12,715 bases of DNA from Candidatus Thermokryptus sp. (GCA_028276305.1 JAPYWO010000007.1:1-12715); one strand, 5' to 3'. Counted from the stretch's first letter, positions 1-7,779 are shown. Notes: generated by a model not told the origin, from the sequence alone. Translations and numbers: made by a program.

Positions 1-159
1 AGAAAAGTGCTTGAGGGAGGTTATGAGAAAAATTTATATTCAAAGGTAAAAAGTTTAGAAGAGATTTTAAGGGAGCATGTTAAAGATCAGACCGGGCTTG
101 AAATTTTTTTGAGGTTTTCTCTTTTAGTAGAATTAAGGGAGGTTAAGGTAAAATGTTAG
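1..159 (+). CDS. C-terminal end of an unidentified protein (5' end outside window)
   Basis: An open frame enters from the left edge and reads 52 residues to a TAG stop at 157-159. The visible tail is charged, with alternating Lys/Glu and hydrophobic residues as in amphipathic helices, and ends in VKVKC. No catalytic motif or recognisable domain remains, so I cannot name it. The stop lies 26 bases before the methyltransferase start and the purine-rich, C-poor codon style is the same, so it is probably the preceding gene of the same operon. It could be a further component of the defence locus, such as a helicase, but nothing visible proves that. Confidence 0.6.
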   Translation, partial: RKVLEGGYEKNLYSKVKSLEEILREHVKDQTGLEIFLRFSLLVELREVKVKC

Positions 160-175
160 AGTAAAAATAAAAGTT

Positions 176-182
176 GGGAGGG
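176..182 (+). promoter_or_regulatory. Ribosome binding site deciding the methyltransferase start
   Basis: GGGAGGG lies three bases before the ATG at 186. A TTG at 174 is in the same frame and would add four residues, but it overlaps this purine motif and would have no ribosome binding site of its own, so ATG 186 is preferred. Confidence 0.6.
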
Positions 183-185
183 AAG

Positions 186-3100
186 ATGGAGATAAGGGAG
201 TTGGTTAAAAAGTATGCGATTAAAATTCAGGATGAAGTTAAGGATTTAATAGCGAGGCGGGTGAACGAGGCTGAGTTCAGGGAGGTGATTGATCCGTTGC
301 TTATTGATTTTTGTAAAGAGGCGGGTTTAAATCCTTTGGCGCGTTTGGAATATACGCTTGCGAGTGGGCGTGCGGACACTGTTTTCAATCGTTTGGTTAT
401 TGAGTATAAGAGGCCCGGTGTCATCAGTGAGGGAAGGGGGCATCAGATGACGGAGAAAGCGGTTGAGCAGGTAATGGATTATATCTTGGATCTTGCAAAG
501 GCGCAGAGGCATGAGATAAGTCGTGTGGCTGGGGTTGTGTTTGATGGTAGGTATATTATTTTTGTGCGTTATCTCAAAGGTGATTTTCTCATTGAGAAGC
601 CGGTGCCTGTTACGAGGGAGTCGTTGGAGAGGTTCTTGAATTGGCTTGTAAGCACAGCGTCGGGGATAGCGTTGACAGCGGAGAATTTAAACAATGATTT
701 TTCAATTGAGCAGTTACGGACGCAGAATATTTTGCGTGCGTTGATGAAGGGTTTGGAGAGGGCGTTCAAAGGGGGTTCTGTTCCGATGGTGAAGAACCTT
801 TTTGAGCAGTGGAGGATTTTTTTCAGTCAGTCAATTGATTATAGTGAGGCATTTGGTGGGAGGAAGCTTGAGCCATTGAAGAAGTGGGTAAAGAAAGCCG
901 GATTGGATATAAAGGCACCGGATGATGCGGAGCGTTTCTTTTTCGTGCTTCACACTTATTTCGCTTTATTGGTTAAGCTTTTGGCTTGGCTTTCTCTTTC
1001 AAGGCATATGGGTGTAAAGTTGGGTGTGCCGGGTTTCGGTGAGTTAGTCAGTTTAGAAAGTGATGTCCTTCGCAGTAGTATGTGGAGGTTGGAGTCGGGT
1101 GGTATATTTCGGGAATATGGTTTGATGAATTTGCTTGAGGGGGATTTTTTCGCTTGGTATCTTTATGCTTGGGATAGCAACATTGAGGATGGCATAAGGG
1201 AGTTGTTGAAGCGTTTGGATGATTATGACCCAGCTACGCTTTCCATTTTGCCGGAGGAGAGTCGTGATTTATTCAAGAAGTTATATCATTATTTATTGCC
1301 TCGTGAGGTTCGTCATAATCTTGGTGAGTATTATACGCCTGATTGGCTTGCACAGAGGTTGCTTAATCAGGTTGATCATGAGTTTTTTGAGGGTAATCCG
1401 AGTGGGAGGGCAGAGGGCAGGTTCAGGGAGAAGCTTTTTGGTTTGCGTTGGCTTGATCCAGCTTGTGGGTCGGGGACATTTCTGGTGTTAATAATTTCGC
1501 GGATGAAGGAGTTAGGGCAGAAGTTGATGGTGAGGGAGGTGGATTTGTTGAATGCGATTTTGAATAATGTAGTTGGTTTTGATTTGAATCCTTTGGCTGT
1601 ATTGACGGCGAGGGTTAATTATCTTTTGGCGATTGCTGATTTGCTTGAGCACAGGAGGGGGGATATTACGATACCTGTTTATCTTGCGGATTCTGTCAGG
1701 ACGCCGGCGATTGGGGAGAGATTAGAGGCGCAGGATTCGTATGAGTTTCCGACGGCTGTTGGTACATTTCGCATTCCTGAGGTATTGTGCAGGAGGGAGG
1801 TGTTTGATCGTTTTTGTGATATGTTGGAGGAAGGGGTTCGTTCGGGGATTAATGTAGAAGTTTTTTTAAATCGTTTGAAGAAGGAGCTATCATCTGTGAA
1901 GTTGGAGAGGGGTGATATTGAGAAGGTTAAGGAGGTATATGAGAGGATATATGATTTACACAAGCAGGGGATGAATGGTTTATGGGCGAGGTTGTTGAAG
2001 AATAATTTTGCGCCTTTGACGGTGGGGCAATTTGATTATGTAGTTGGTAATCCTCCATGGGTGAATTGGGAGCATTTGCCGGATAGATATCGGGACAGCA
2101 CCAGAGAATTGTGGGTTCGTTATCAACTAGCAGGCACATTCAGAGGAGGGCGACCTCGGCTTGGTGCGGTAAAGGTAGACATTTCTGCCTTGATGACCTA
2201 CACAGTCATGGACTCCCTGCTAAAACAAGGTGGACGACTGGGCTTTGTCATTACTCAAAGCCTTTTCAAGACATCAGGCGCAGGGGCAGGTTTCCGTCAG
2301 TTCCTATTGCCACCTTTTGACAAAAAATCACGCCCCGTTAAGGTTCTCCATGTTGACGATATGGTTTCGCTTCAGCCCTTTGAGGGCGCTTCCAACAGGA
2401 CTGCGGTGATGGTTTTGGAGAAGGGCAAGCAGACGAGTTATCCGGTTCCATATACTCTTTGGCGGAAGGTAAGGGGGGCGAGATTCACATATGATAGCAC
2501 ATTAGAGGAGGTAACGAAAGCAACGGTGCGATTAAACTTCGTTGCGGAGCCGGTTGACCCAGGTGATTTGACATCGCCTTGGCTTACTGCAAGAAGAAAA
2601 GCCATAAAAGCGATAAGGAAGGTTTTGGGCAAGTCGGATTATGTAGCACACGAAGGGGTTAACACAGGTGGTGCGAATGCAGTTTATTGGGTTGATATAG
2701 TTTACAAGCGTCCTGATGGGTTGGTGGTGGTTCGCAATATTACCGAAGGCGGAAGGGTGAAAGTGCAGGAGGTGACTGAAACAATTGAGCCGGATCTACT
2801 TTATCCGCTTTTGCGCGGGCGAGATGTCCAGCGTTGGAGAGCTGAACCATCTGCTTATATCATTGTTCCACGTCAGCGAAATAATCCTAATCAAGTGATC
2901 CCTGCTAACCAAATGCAAAGGCAATTTATATACACTTATGGCTATTTGAAACAGTTTGAGAATGTTCTGCTTCGTAGGGCTGATGCAATGGTTAAGAGTG
3001 CTTTAAAGCGTGGGGAACCATTCTACTTTTACGGCGCTGTTGGCACCTACACTTTCGCCCCTTGGAAGGTGGTGTGGACGCGCGTAGCAAATGACATTAC

Positions 3101-3542
3101 AGCAGCTGTAGTAGGTCATGCAAATGTCGCTGGTGAAAATAAACCTGTTGTGCCGATTGAAACAGCAACTTTGGTAGATTTTACTGATTTAACCGAAGCC
3201 CATTACTTCTGTGCTGTCGTGAATTCATGCCCTTGGCGGTTAGTTATTGTTTCATCGGCAGTGCATGGCACAGGGGGTTTTGGGTCTCCTAATGTGTTAG
3301 ATAAGGCTCGCGTTCCCCGTTTTGATCCGAAGGATGATTTGCATCGTCGGTTAGCGAAGTTATCGGAGAAGGCGCATGAGGTGGCGAGGGAGGGTGATGA
3401 GAAGCGGTTGAGGGAGATAGAGGAGGAGATAGATAGGGTGGCGGGTAAGATTTGGGGTTTGAGCGAAGATGAGTTGGAGGAGATAAGGGGGAATTTAGAG
3501 GAGTTAAGCGGAGAGTTAGAACAAATTGAAGAGGAGGAGTGA
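186..3542 (+). CDS. N6-adenine DNA methyltransferase with N-terminal nuclease-like domain (type IIG-like restriction-modification protein)
   Basis: This 1118-residue protein probably methylates adenine at a specific DNA site and may also cut DNA. Residues 55-80 resemble the N-terminal nuclease domain of type I HsdR and type IIG enzymes: a GRAD with Asp64, then IEYK with Glu73 and Lys75, giving a D-(8)-ExK arrangement. A helical region follows. HNLGEYYTPDWLA (about 377-389) is the usual lead-in to the methylase fold. Motif I is LDPACGSGTF (423-432), which binds S-adenosylmethionine. GFDLNPLAV (464-472) follows it. Motif IV is NPPW (622-625), the gamma-class N6-adenine catalytic motif. The C-terminal third should hold the target-recognition domain, and the last 60 residues are Glu-rich and probably coiled-coil. 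Length and order fit Eco57I-like single-chain enzymes. Codon use changes sharply between about 2090 and 3330. The gene overlaps the ATPase gene by one base. The methylase call is firm; nuclease activity is inferred. Confidence 0.9.
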   Translation: MEIRELVKKYAIKIQDEVKDLIARRVNEAEFREVIDPLLIDFCKEAGLNPLARLEYTLASGRADTVFNRLVIEYKRPGVISEGRGHQMTEKAVEQVMDYILDLAKAQRHEISRVAGVVFDGRYIIFVRYLKGDFLIEKPVPVTRESLERFLNWLVSTASGIALTAENLNNDFSIEQLRTQNILRALMKGLERAFKGGSVPMVKNLFEQWRIFFSQSIDYSEAFGGRKLEPLKKWVKKAGLDIKAPDDAERFFFVLHTYFALLVKLLAWLSLSRHMGVKLGVPGFGELVSLESDVLRSSMWRLESGGIFREYGLMNLLEGDFFAWYLYAWDSNIEDGIRELLKRLDDYDPATLSILPEESRDLFKKLYHYLLPREVRHNLGEYYTPDWLAQRLLNQVDHEFFEGNPSGRAEGRFREKLFGLRWLDPACGSGTFLVLIISRMKELGQKLMVREVDLLNAILNNVVGFDLNPLAVLTARVNYLLAIADLLEHRRGDITIPVYLADSVRTPAIGERLEAQDSYEFPTAVGTFRIPEVLCRREVFDRFCDMLEEGVRSGINVEVFLNRLKKELSSVKLERGDIEKVKEVYERIYDLHKQGMNGLWARLLKNNFAPLTVGQFDYVVGNPPWVNWEHLPDRYRDSTRELWVRYQLAGTFRGGRPRLGAVKVDISALMTYTVMDSLLKQGGRLGFVITQSLFKTSGAGAGFRQFLLPPFDKKSRPVKVLHVDDMVSLQPFEGASNRTAVMVLEKGKQTSYPVPYTLWRKVRGARFTYDSTLEEVTKATVRLNFVAEPVDPGDLTSPWLTARRKAIKAIRKVLGKSDYVAHEGVNTGGANAVYWVDIVYKRPDGLVVVRNITEGGRVKVQEVTETIEPDLLYPLLRGRDVQRWRAEPSAYIIVPRQRNNPNQVIPANQMQRQFIYTYGYLKQFENVLLRRADAMVKSALKRGEPFYFYGAVGTYTFAPWKVVWTRVANDITAAVVGHANVAGENKPVVPIETATLVDFTDLTEAHYFCAVVNSCPWRLVIVSSAVHGTGGFGSPNVLDKARVPRFDPKDDLHRRLAKLSEKAHEVAREGDEKRLREIEEEIDRVAGKIWGLSEDELEEIRGNLEELSGELEQIEEEE

Positions 3543-3544
3543 TG
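3531..3544 (+). promoter_or_regulatory. Translational coupling site between methyltransferase and ATPase
   Basis: GAGGAGGAG at 3531-3539 is followed by TGATG, in which the methyltransferase stop (3540-3542) overlaps the ATPase ATG (3542-3544). An in-frame GTG at 3539 is also possible but lies inside the ribosome binding site. The overlap suggests that ribosomes finishing the methyltransferase restart on the ATPase, keeping the two proteins in fixed ratio. Confidence 0.65.
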
Positions 3545-4711
3545 GTTACGAGGGTGGAGGTAAATAATTACAAGTGTTTAAGGGAGGTCAGGCAGGATTT
3601 GGGGCGATTTCAAATTTTAGTTGGACCGAACGCCAGTGGTAAGAGCACATTTTTAGATGTGTATAGTTTTGTAAGGGATTTGCTTGATGATGGGGTTGAG
3701 GAGGCGGTGGAGTCAAGGGTTGGGTCGTTAAATGAGTTGGTTTGGCTGGGCAAGTCGGATTGGTTTGAGATCGCCCTTGAGTTAAAGGTTCCTGAAAGGA
3801 TAAGGTTTGAGGATTATCGTTTTTGCAGGTATGAAGTTAGGATTGGGGCTGGTGAGCATGGGTTGGAGATTTTGAGGGAGACATTGTGGTTAAAGAAGGA
3901 AAGTGGGGATAAGACGAGGACGGAGAAGTTTTCTTGGGATACGCCAAGTAGTATAGTAAAGGAGCCATATCAAAGGGCGCCTTTGGGTTGGCGTAAAGTT
4001 GTTCAGAGAGGGGTTGGGATGAAAGTTTATTTTCGATCTGAAAGGACAAAGTGGAATGCACCGTTTCGGATAAGTCCGAAGAAAGCAGCTTTATCAAATT
4101 TGCCTGAGGATGAGGAGAGGTTTCCAGTAGCGTTGTGGGCAAGGAGGTTAATGATGGATGGGGTACATAGTTTAATGCTTAACAGTCAGCGGATGCGGGA
4201 GCCGTGTCGTCCTTATGCTCCGGAGAGGTTTCGCAGATGGCTTTCGCATGTAAAGTTAGCTTTGCCAAATGTTGAAGATATAGTTATTCGTGAGCGTGAG
4301 GTGGATCGTTTTGTATATTTAGAGGTTCATTTTCAGGGTGGATTGAGGTCACCGAGTTGGATGCTTTCTAATGGGACGCTTCGTTTTTTAGCTTTGACGC
4401 TTTTGGCGTATATACCTTCGGAGGATAAGATTTATTTGATTGAGGAGCCGGAGAACGGTATTCATCCGAGGGCGTTGGAGTTAGTGTATCAGTCGCTTTC
4501 ATCAATTTATGATGGGCAGGTTTTCATTGCGACGCATTCTCCTTTATTGTTGAAATTGGCGGAGCAAAGGAATGTATTATGTTTTACATTGAGTTCGGAA
4601 GGGGCGAGCGTTATCGTTCGTGGGGATGAGCATCCGATATTAAAAGAGTGGCGTGGTGAGGTTGATCTTGGAGAAGTTTTAGCGGGAGGTATTCGCGGAT
4701 GGAGGAATTAG
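3542..4711 (+). CDS. ABC/OLD-type ATPase (AAA_21-like), no visible TOPRIM domain
   Basis: This 389-residue ATPase belongs to the SMC/RecF/OLD-like branch common in bacterial defence systems. It opens with a strand-rich VTRVEVNNYKCLREV segment. Walker A is GPNASGKST (28-36). An ABC signature-like LSNGTLR is at 275-281, Walker B IYLIEEPENGIHP is at about 297-309 with Glu301/Glu302, and the H-loop ATHSP is at 330-334. All parts needed for ATP-driven dimerisation are present. The insert between Walker A and the signature (about 60-270) is basic and aromatic and may bind DNA or a partner. Only about 55 residues follow the H-loop, so the TOPRIM nuclease of full OLD proteins is absent and any effector must be a separate protein. 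It sits between the methyltransferase and NurA/HerA genes, which suggests a sensor or regulator role; that role is inferred. Confidence 0.88.
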   Translation: MVTRVEVNNYKCLREVRQDLGRFQILVGPNASGKSTFLDVYSFVRDLLDDGVEEAVESRVGSLNELVWLGKSDWFEIALELKVPERIRFEDYRFCRYEVRIGAGEHGLEILRETLWLKKESGDKTRTEKFSWDTPSSIVKEPYQRAPLGWRKVVQRGVGMKVYFRSERTKWNAPFRISPKKAALSNLPEDEERFPVALWARRLMMDGVHSLMLNSQRMREPCRPYAPERFRRWLSHVKLALPNVEDIVIREREVDRFVYLEVHFQGGLRSPSWMLSNGTLRFLALTLLAYIPSEDKIYLIEEPENGIHPRALELVYQSLSSIYDGQVFIATHSPLLLKLAEQRNVLCFTLSSEGASVIVRGDEHPILKEWRGEVDLGEVLAGGIRGWRN

Positions 4712-4815
4712 TAGCGGGGAAGGTAAGTTTGGAGGGTTGTAAAGATTTGAGCTTTAAAAAAATTCGTGATATTTTGAGGAAGTGGTTTAAGAGTGATAAT
4801 TTTAGTAAGGAATGA
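4699..4815 (+). CDS. Candidate small protein (38 aa) overlapping the ATPase 3' end
   Basis: An ATG at 4699 opens a 38-codon frame that overlaps the last 13 bases of the ATPase gene and stops with TGA at 4813-4815. GGGAGG at 4684-4689 lies nine bases upstream, a good ribosome binding site, and overlapping starts are typical of this operon. The product is basic with one predicted helix, ending KIRDILRKWFKSDNFSKE. The stretch KIRDILRKW resembles RIREILKSW at the N-terminus of NurA just downstream. It may be a small partner protein, the remnant of a truncated gene (for example a lost nuclease partner of the ATPase), or a chance frame. No family is recognised. Confidence 0.4.
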   Translation: MEELVAGKVSLEGCKDLSFKKIRDILRKWFKSDNFSKE

Positions 4816-4863
4816 GGGTTTTGAGGAATTGTTAAATTTGGGAAATAAAAGAATGGAGGGGAG

Positions 4864-5997
4864 ATGAGGGAATTAAGGAGGATTCGGGAGATACTTAAGT
4901 CGTGGAGTGGGGTAGTGGATATATTGCCTGCTGTGGGAGGGGCGATGGAGGACCTGTTATATGCGGATGTGGAGGAACAGGAGGAGAGGGCTTATACTGA
5001 TGAGAAGGTTTTTGATATTGTATGGGAAGATGGGTTTGATGTTAATAAGGGTAGATATCGTAAAGTTAAGGAGGTTTCAAGGAGGGAGAGGCAGGTTTTC
5101 AGGTATTTTTTGGATGGTTCATTTAGGACATATTTTCTTGGGACGGTGATTGAGGGGGATCGTGAGACGCCGGTAAATTTCGCGCAGGTGGGTGCGTGTG
5201 TAATTTACAGGAAAGATGATGGCAGTGTCAATCGTGATAGGCTAGAGGTTAGGAATTATCTAATTCTTTCAAGGTATCGGTTATCTGATGAGGCGTGGGG
5301 AAATATAGAGAGTTTGTGTAAAGAAGCTGGCATTGAGTTGGAGGATGTTGAGATACCAAATTCGGCGCTTGGTCGTTTTTATAGTTCGGAGGATTTGAGG
5401 AATCGTTCTGCGGGGAAGGTAAGATATAAAATGCATGAGCTTGAGGCGGATTTGGCGTTAGGGTTGGTGGAGAGGATAAAGGATAGTGGGGTTTGGATGG
5501 TGAAGGATGGTTCGCTTATGTTTAATTTAATTTTGGATGGGTTATGTAGAAGGTATAGTGATGTTCCGCCTGTTGTTGGGGTGGCGAAGAATTTCAGGAA
5601 GGATCCGATATTTAGTTTTGGTGGTGGAGCGAGGAGGGAGAGGGTTACGATATACAGGTTATTGTCGGAGCTTGAGGAGGGGGCACGGACGATGGCTTTT
5701 AAGGCGCTTGATGGTAGGATCGTTTTTTGGTATTTGAGGTTAAGACCGCAGGGGAAAGTGGATTATCCTTTGATGGGGGTGATAAAGTGTGAGTTAGTAA
5801 GTCCGAGCAGGGAGCCGGTGGATAGCGAGTTGATAGATATGGTTTCGGGTTCACTTTTATCGGAGCGTAATGTGACGCCGTATGGGCGTGATAGGAGGTG
5901 GCATTCACATCTTTATCCGATTTATTTAGCTGAGCAAGCGATAAAAAGTGCATTTTATTCAAGGGAGGTAATTCAACAACTAATTCGTTGGAGGTAA
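4864..5997 (+). CDS. nurA: NurA-type 5'-3' nuclease
   Basis: NurA nucleases form dimers that dock on the HerA hexamer, which feeds them DNA; in archaea the pair resects DNA ends. This 377-residue protein shows the family's landmarks in order: an N-terminal LDGSFRTYFLG with the metal-binding Asp84 (DGS), a KMHELEADLAL segment (189-199) with Glu192/Glu194, a second DGSL at 215-218 (Asp215), GVAK at 239-242, and the C-terminal HSHLYPIYLAE (347-357) with His347/His349 and Tyr351. Length is typical of the family. The ATG at 4864 is preceded by GGAGG at 4855-4859. HerA begins six bases after the stop, as expected for an obligate partnership. Because it shares an operon with a methyltransferase and an ATPase, a role in degrading foreign DNA is more likely than general repair, but that is inference. 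Confidence 0.85.
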   Translation: MRELRRIREILKSWSGVVDILPAVGGAMEDLLYADVEEQEERAYTDEKVFDIVWEDGFDVNKGRYRKVKEVSRRERQVFRYFLDGSFRTYFLGTVIEGDRETPVNFAQVGACVIYRKDDGSVNRDRLEVRNYLILSRYRLSDEAWGNIESLCKEAGIELEDVEIPNSALGRFYSSEDLRNRSAGKVRYKMHELEADLALGLVERIKDSGVWMVKDGSLMFNLILDGLCRRYSDVPPVVGVAKNFRKDPIFSFGGGARRERVTIYRLLSELEEGARTMAFKALDGRIVFWYLRLRPQGKVDYPLMGVIKCELVSPSREPVDSELIDMVSGSLLSERNVTPYGRDRRWHSHLYPIYLAEQAIKSAFYSREVIQQLIRWR

Positions 5998-6003
5998 GGG
6001 GAT

Positions 6004-7692
6004 ATGGAAGAAAGGGCAATAATCGGGTTGGTGTCGGCTACATCAAATGAGCCGACGAGTTCGGATAGTTTTACATTTTGGCTTGCGCCTGGGGTAATTG
6101 TTAATCCATTTGATATTGTTGAGGCGGAGCAGATAGCGCACGATGGGATGAGCAGGACATTTGGCATTGTCACGACATTGGAGCATACTACGGATGCGCC
6201 GACGCATCTTGCGAATTACATTTCAAATGATTTTGGGCAGGTAGGTGGTGAGCCGAACACAGTAAGGCAGGGGACGACGATAGCGAAGGTAGCGGTGTTA
6301 TCTAATGATAAGGATATTTACATGCCCCTTGCGTGTGACAGGTCGGTTCGTTTTGCTGATGAGGAGGGGATTCAGGTAGCTCTTGGTGTTGACAAGATTG
6401 ATAAGAGGTATCGTGTGCCAGCTGGGTTAATACGTTTGTCAAATGGGACGCAGGCGGTTGTTTATTTAGATTTGAGGTATGTTCTTGGTCCTGAAGGTGC
6501 ACATGTGAACATAACGGGGATTTCTGGGTTGGCGACGAAGACGAGTTATGCGATGTTTTTGATTCAATCAATTTTGCAGACGGCGGAGAAAGTGGGGATG
6601 AGGGATAAGATTGGGGTTATAATTTTAAATGTGAAGCATGGTGATTTACTTTCAATTGATCAGCCACCGAAGGGAGGGTTAGAGAAGGAGCAGTTAGATA
6701 TGTGGGAGAGGTTGGGTTTGACGCCGAAGCCGTTTGACAGAGTTCGTTATCTTTTGCCTTATGGGAAGGAGACATTGAGGACGGGTAGACCGAATAGTTT
6801 TCGTTTGCCTGAAAAGAACTGGATGATATATGCGTATTCATTACAGGATACATATAATAAGCTTGATTTGCTTTTGTCGCAGATTCCGGATCCTTGGGAC
6901 ACGCTTGGGGCATTGATTGGTGAGATAAACGCTGGACTTTCTGATCCGAGGACGGGTCAGTGGGGTCCGAGTGGTAGGTGGGGGAAAGTTAGCGATTGGA
7001 GTACGTTGTTAAACGGGGAGCCGCTTGTGGATACAAAGACGGGTCAAAGTCAGAAAGTTGGTGAAGTTCCTGCGGTCACGGTTGGTCGTTTTCGTCGTAT
7101 ATTGCGTAGGATTATTGAGACGAGGCAGAGTGGGATATTTGTTAGCAATCGGAGGAAGGATGTTAGGAGCATCAGTGAGGAGATAGCGAAGATAAAGGGA
7201 GGTGAGGTTATCGTAGTTGATATAGCGAAGCTTACGGATGATGAGCAGACATTGGTTTTTGGTGATATTTTGAGGACGATTTATTCGCTTTATGCTGAGG
7301 AGGGGAGTGAGTCGGAGGATTTGCCGGAGAAGGTTATAATTTTCGTTGATGAGTTAAACAAGTATGCACCGACGAGGGAGAAGGAGTCGCCGATAATTGA
7401 GCAGGTTTTGGATATAGCTGAGAGGGGGAGGTCGCTTGGGGTTGTTTTGTTTGGGGCTGAGCAGTTTATGAGTGCGGTACATGAGAGGGTGGCGGGGAAC
7501 AGTTCTACATTAGTTATAGGGAGGAGTGGTTCGGCGGAGTTATCGGCGGTGCATTATCGTTTTCTTGATCCGGCGGTGAAGGCGAATATAACGCGTTTGG
7601 AGAAGGGGGAGCTTGTTTTGAGTCATGCTATTTTCAGACAGCCGGTGAAAATTGTGTTTCCGAAGCCAGCGTATTTGCAGGAAGGGGTGTGA
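6004..7692 (+). CDS. herA: HerA-type hexameric DNA translocase/ATPase
   Basis: HerA is an FtsK-like hexameric ATPase that pumps double-stranded DNA into NurA. The 562-residue product has an N-terminal beta-rich region (about 1-160) consistent with the HAS barrel, including GIVTTLEHTTDAP and VRFADEEGIQVALG. The ATPase core follows. The P-loop region is NITGISGLATKT (169-180), ending in TKT rather than GKS/T, which departs from the classical Walker A. Walker B is KVIIFVDE (443-450) with Asp449/Glu450. RGRSLGVVLFGAEQ (474-487, Gln487 region) and the later VIGRS (504-508) match the sensor and arginine-finger part of HerA proteins. The ATG at 6004 has GGAGG at 5990-5994 overlapping the end of the NurA gene. 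Family membership is strong from the overall pattern and from NurA next door; whether the unusual P-loop binds ATP normally cannot be told from sequence. Confidence 0.87.
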   Translation: MEERAIIGLVSATSNEPTSSDSFTFWLAPGVIVNPFDIVEAEQIAHDGMSRTFGIVTTLEHTTDAPTHLANYISNDFGQVGGEPNTVRQGTTIAKVAVLSNDKDIYMPLACDRSVRFADEEGIQVALGVDKIDKRYRVPAGLIRLSNGTQAVVYLDLRYVLGPEGAHVNITGISGLATKTSYAMFLIQSILQTAEKVGMRDKIGVIILNVKHGDLLSIDQPPKGGLEKEQLDMWERLGLTPKPFDRVRYLLPYGKETLRTGRPNSFRLPEKNWMIYAYSLQDTYNKLDLLLSQIPDPWDTLGALIGEINAGLSDPRTGQWGPSGRWGKVSDWSTLLNGEPLVDTKTGQSQKVGEVPAVTVGRFRRILRRIIETRQSGIFVSNRRKDVRSISEEIAKIKGGEVIVVDIAKLTDDEQTLVFGDILRTIYSLYAEEGSESEDLPEKVIIFVDELNKYAPTREKESPIIEQVLDIAERGRSLGVVLFGAEQFMSAVHERVAGNSSTLVIGRSGSAELSAVHYRFLDPAVKANITRLEKGELVLSHAIFRQPVKIVFPKPAYLQEGV

Positions 7693-7779
7693 TTAAAGGT
7701 TAACAGGTATTTCAGGGCGAGTTGGAGCAAGGGAATTAGATAAATAAATTGGAAAAAGAAAATAAAGGAGGAAAATTTG
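7693..7779 (+). other. Short gap between HerA and the small nuclease gene
   Basis: These 87 bases hold no convincing terminator. A poor promoter match (TTGGAG at 7722-7727, 17 bases, TAAATT at 7745-7750) is visible but is too degenerate to call. AAAGGAGG at 7764-7771 is the ribosome binding site of the next gene. Read-through from HerA seems the simplest explanation for its expression. Confidence 0.4.

Noticed and set aside
1219..1491. Overlapping open frame of 90 codons inside the methyltransferase gene
   Set aside because: It runs in another frame over the conserved YTP and motif I codons, its product is an odd Arg/Ile/Leu-rich string, and it has no ribosome binding site.
6302..6913. Open frames of 89 and 98 codons on the minus strand within HerA
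   Set aside because: These are Ser/Pro/His/Gln-rich mirror images of the C-poor coding strand; long antisense frames are expected when the sense strand avoids C.
7722..7750. Promoter-like TTGGAG / TAAATT pair before the small nuclease gene
   Set aside because: Only three of six and four of six bases match the consensus; in AT-rich sequence this is expected by chance.
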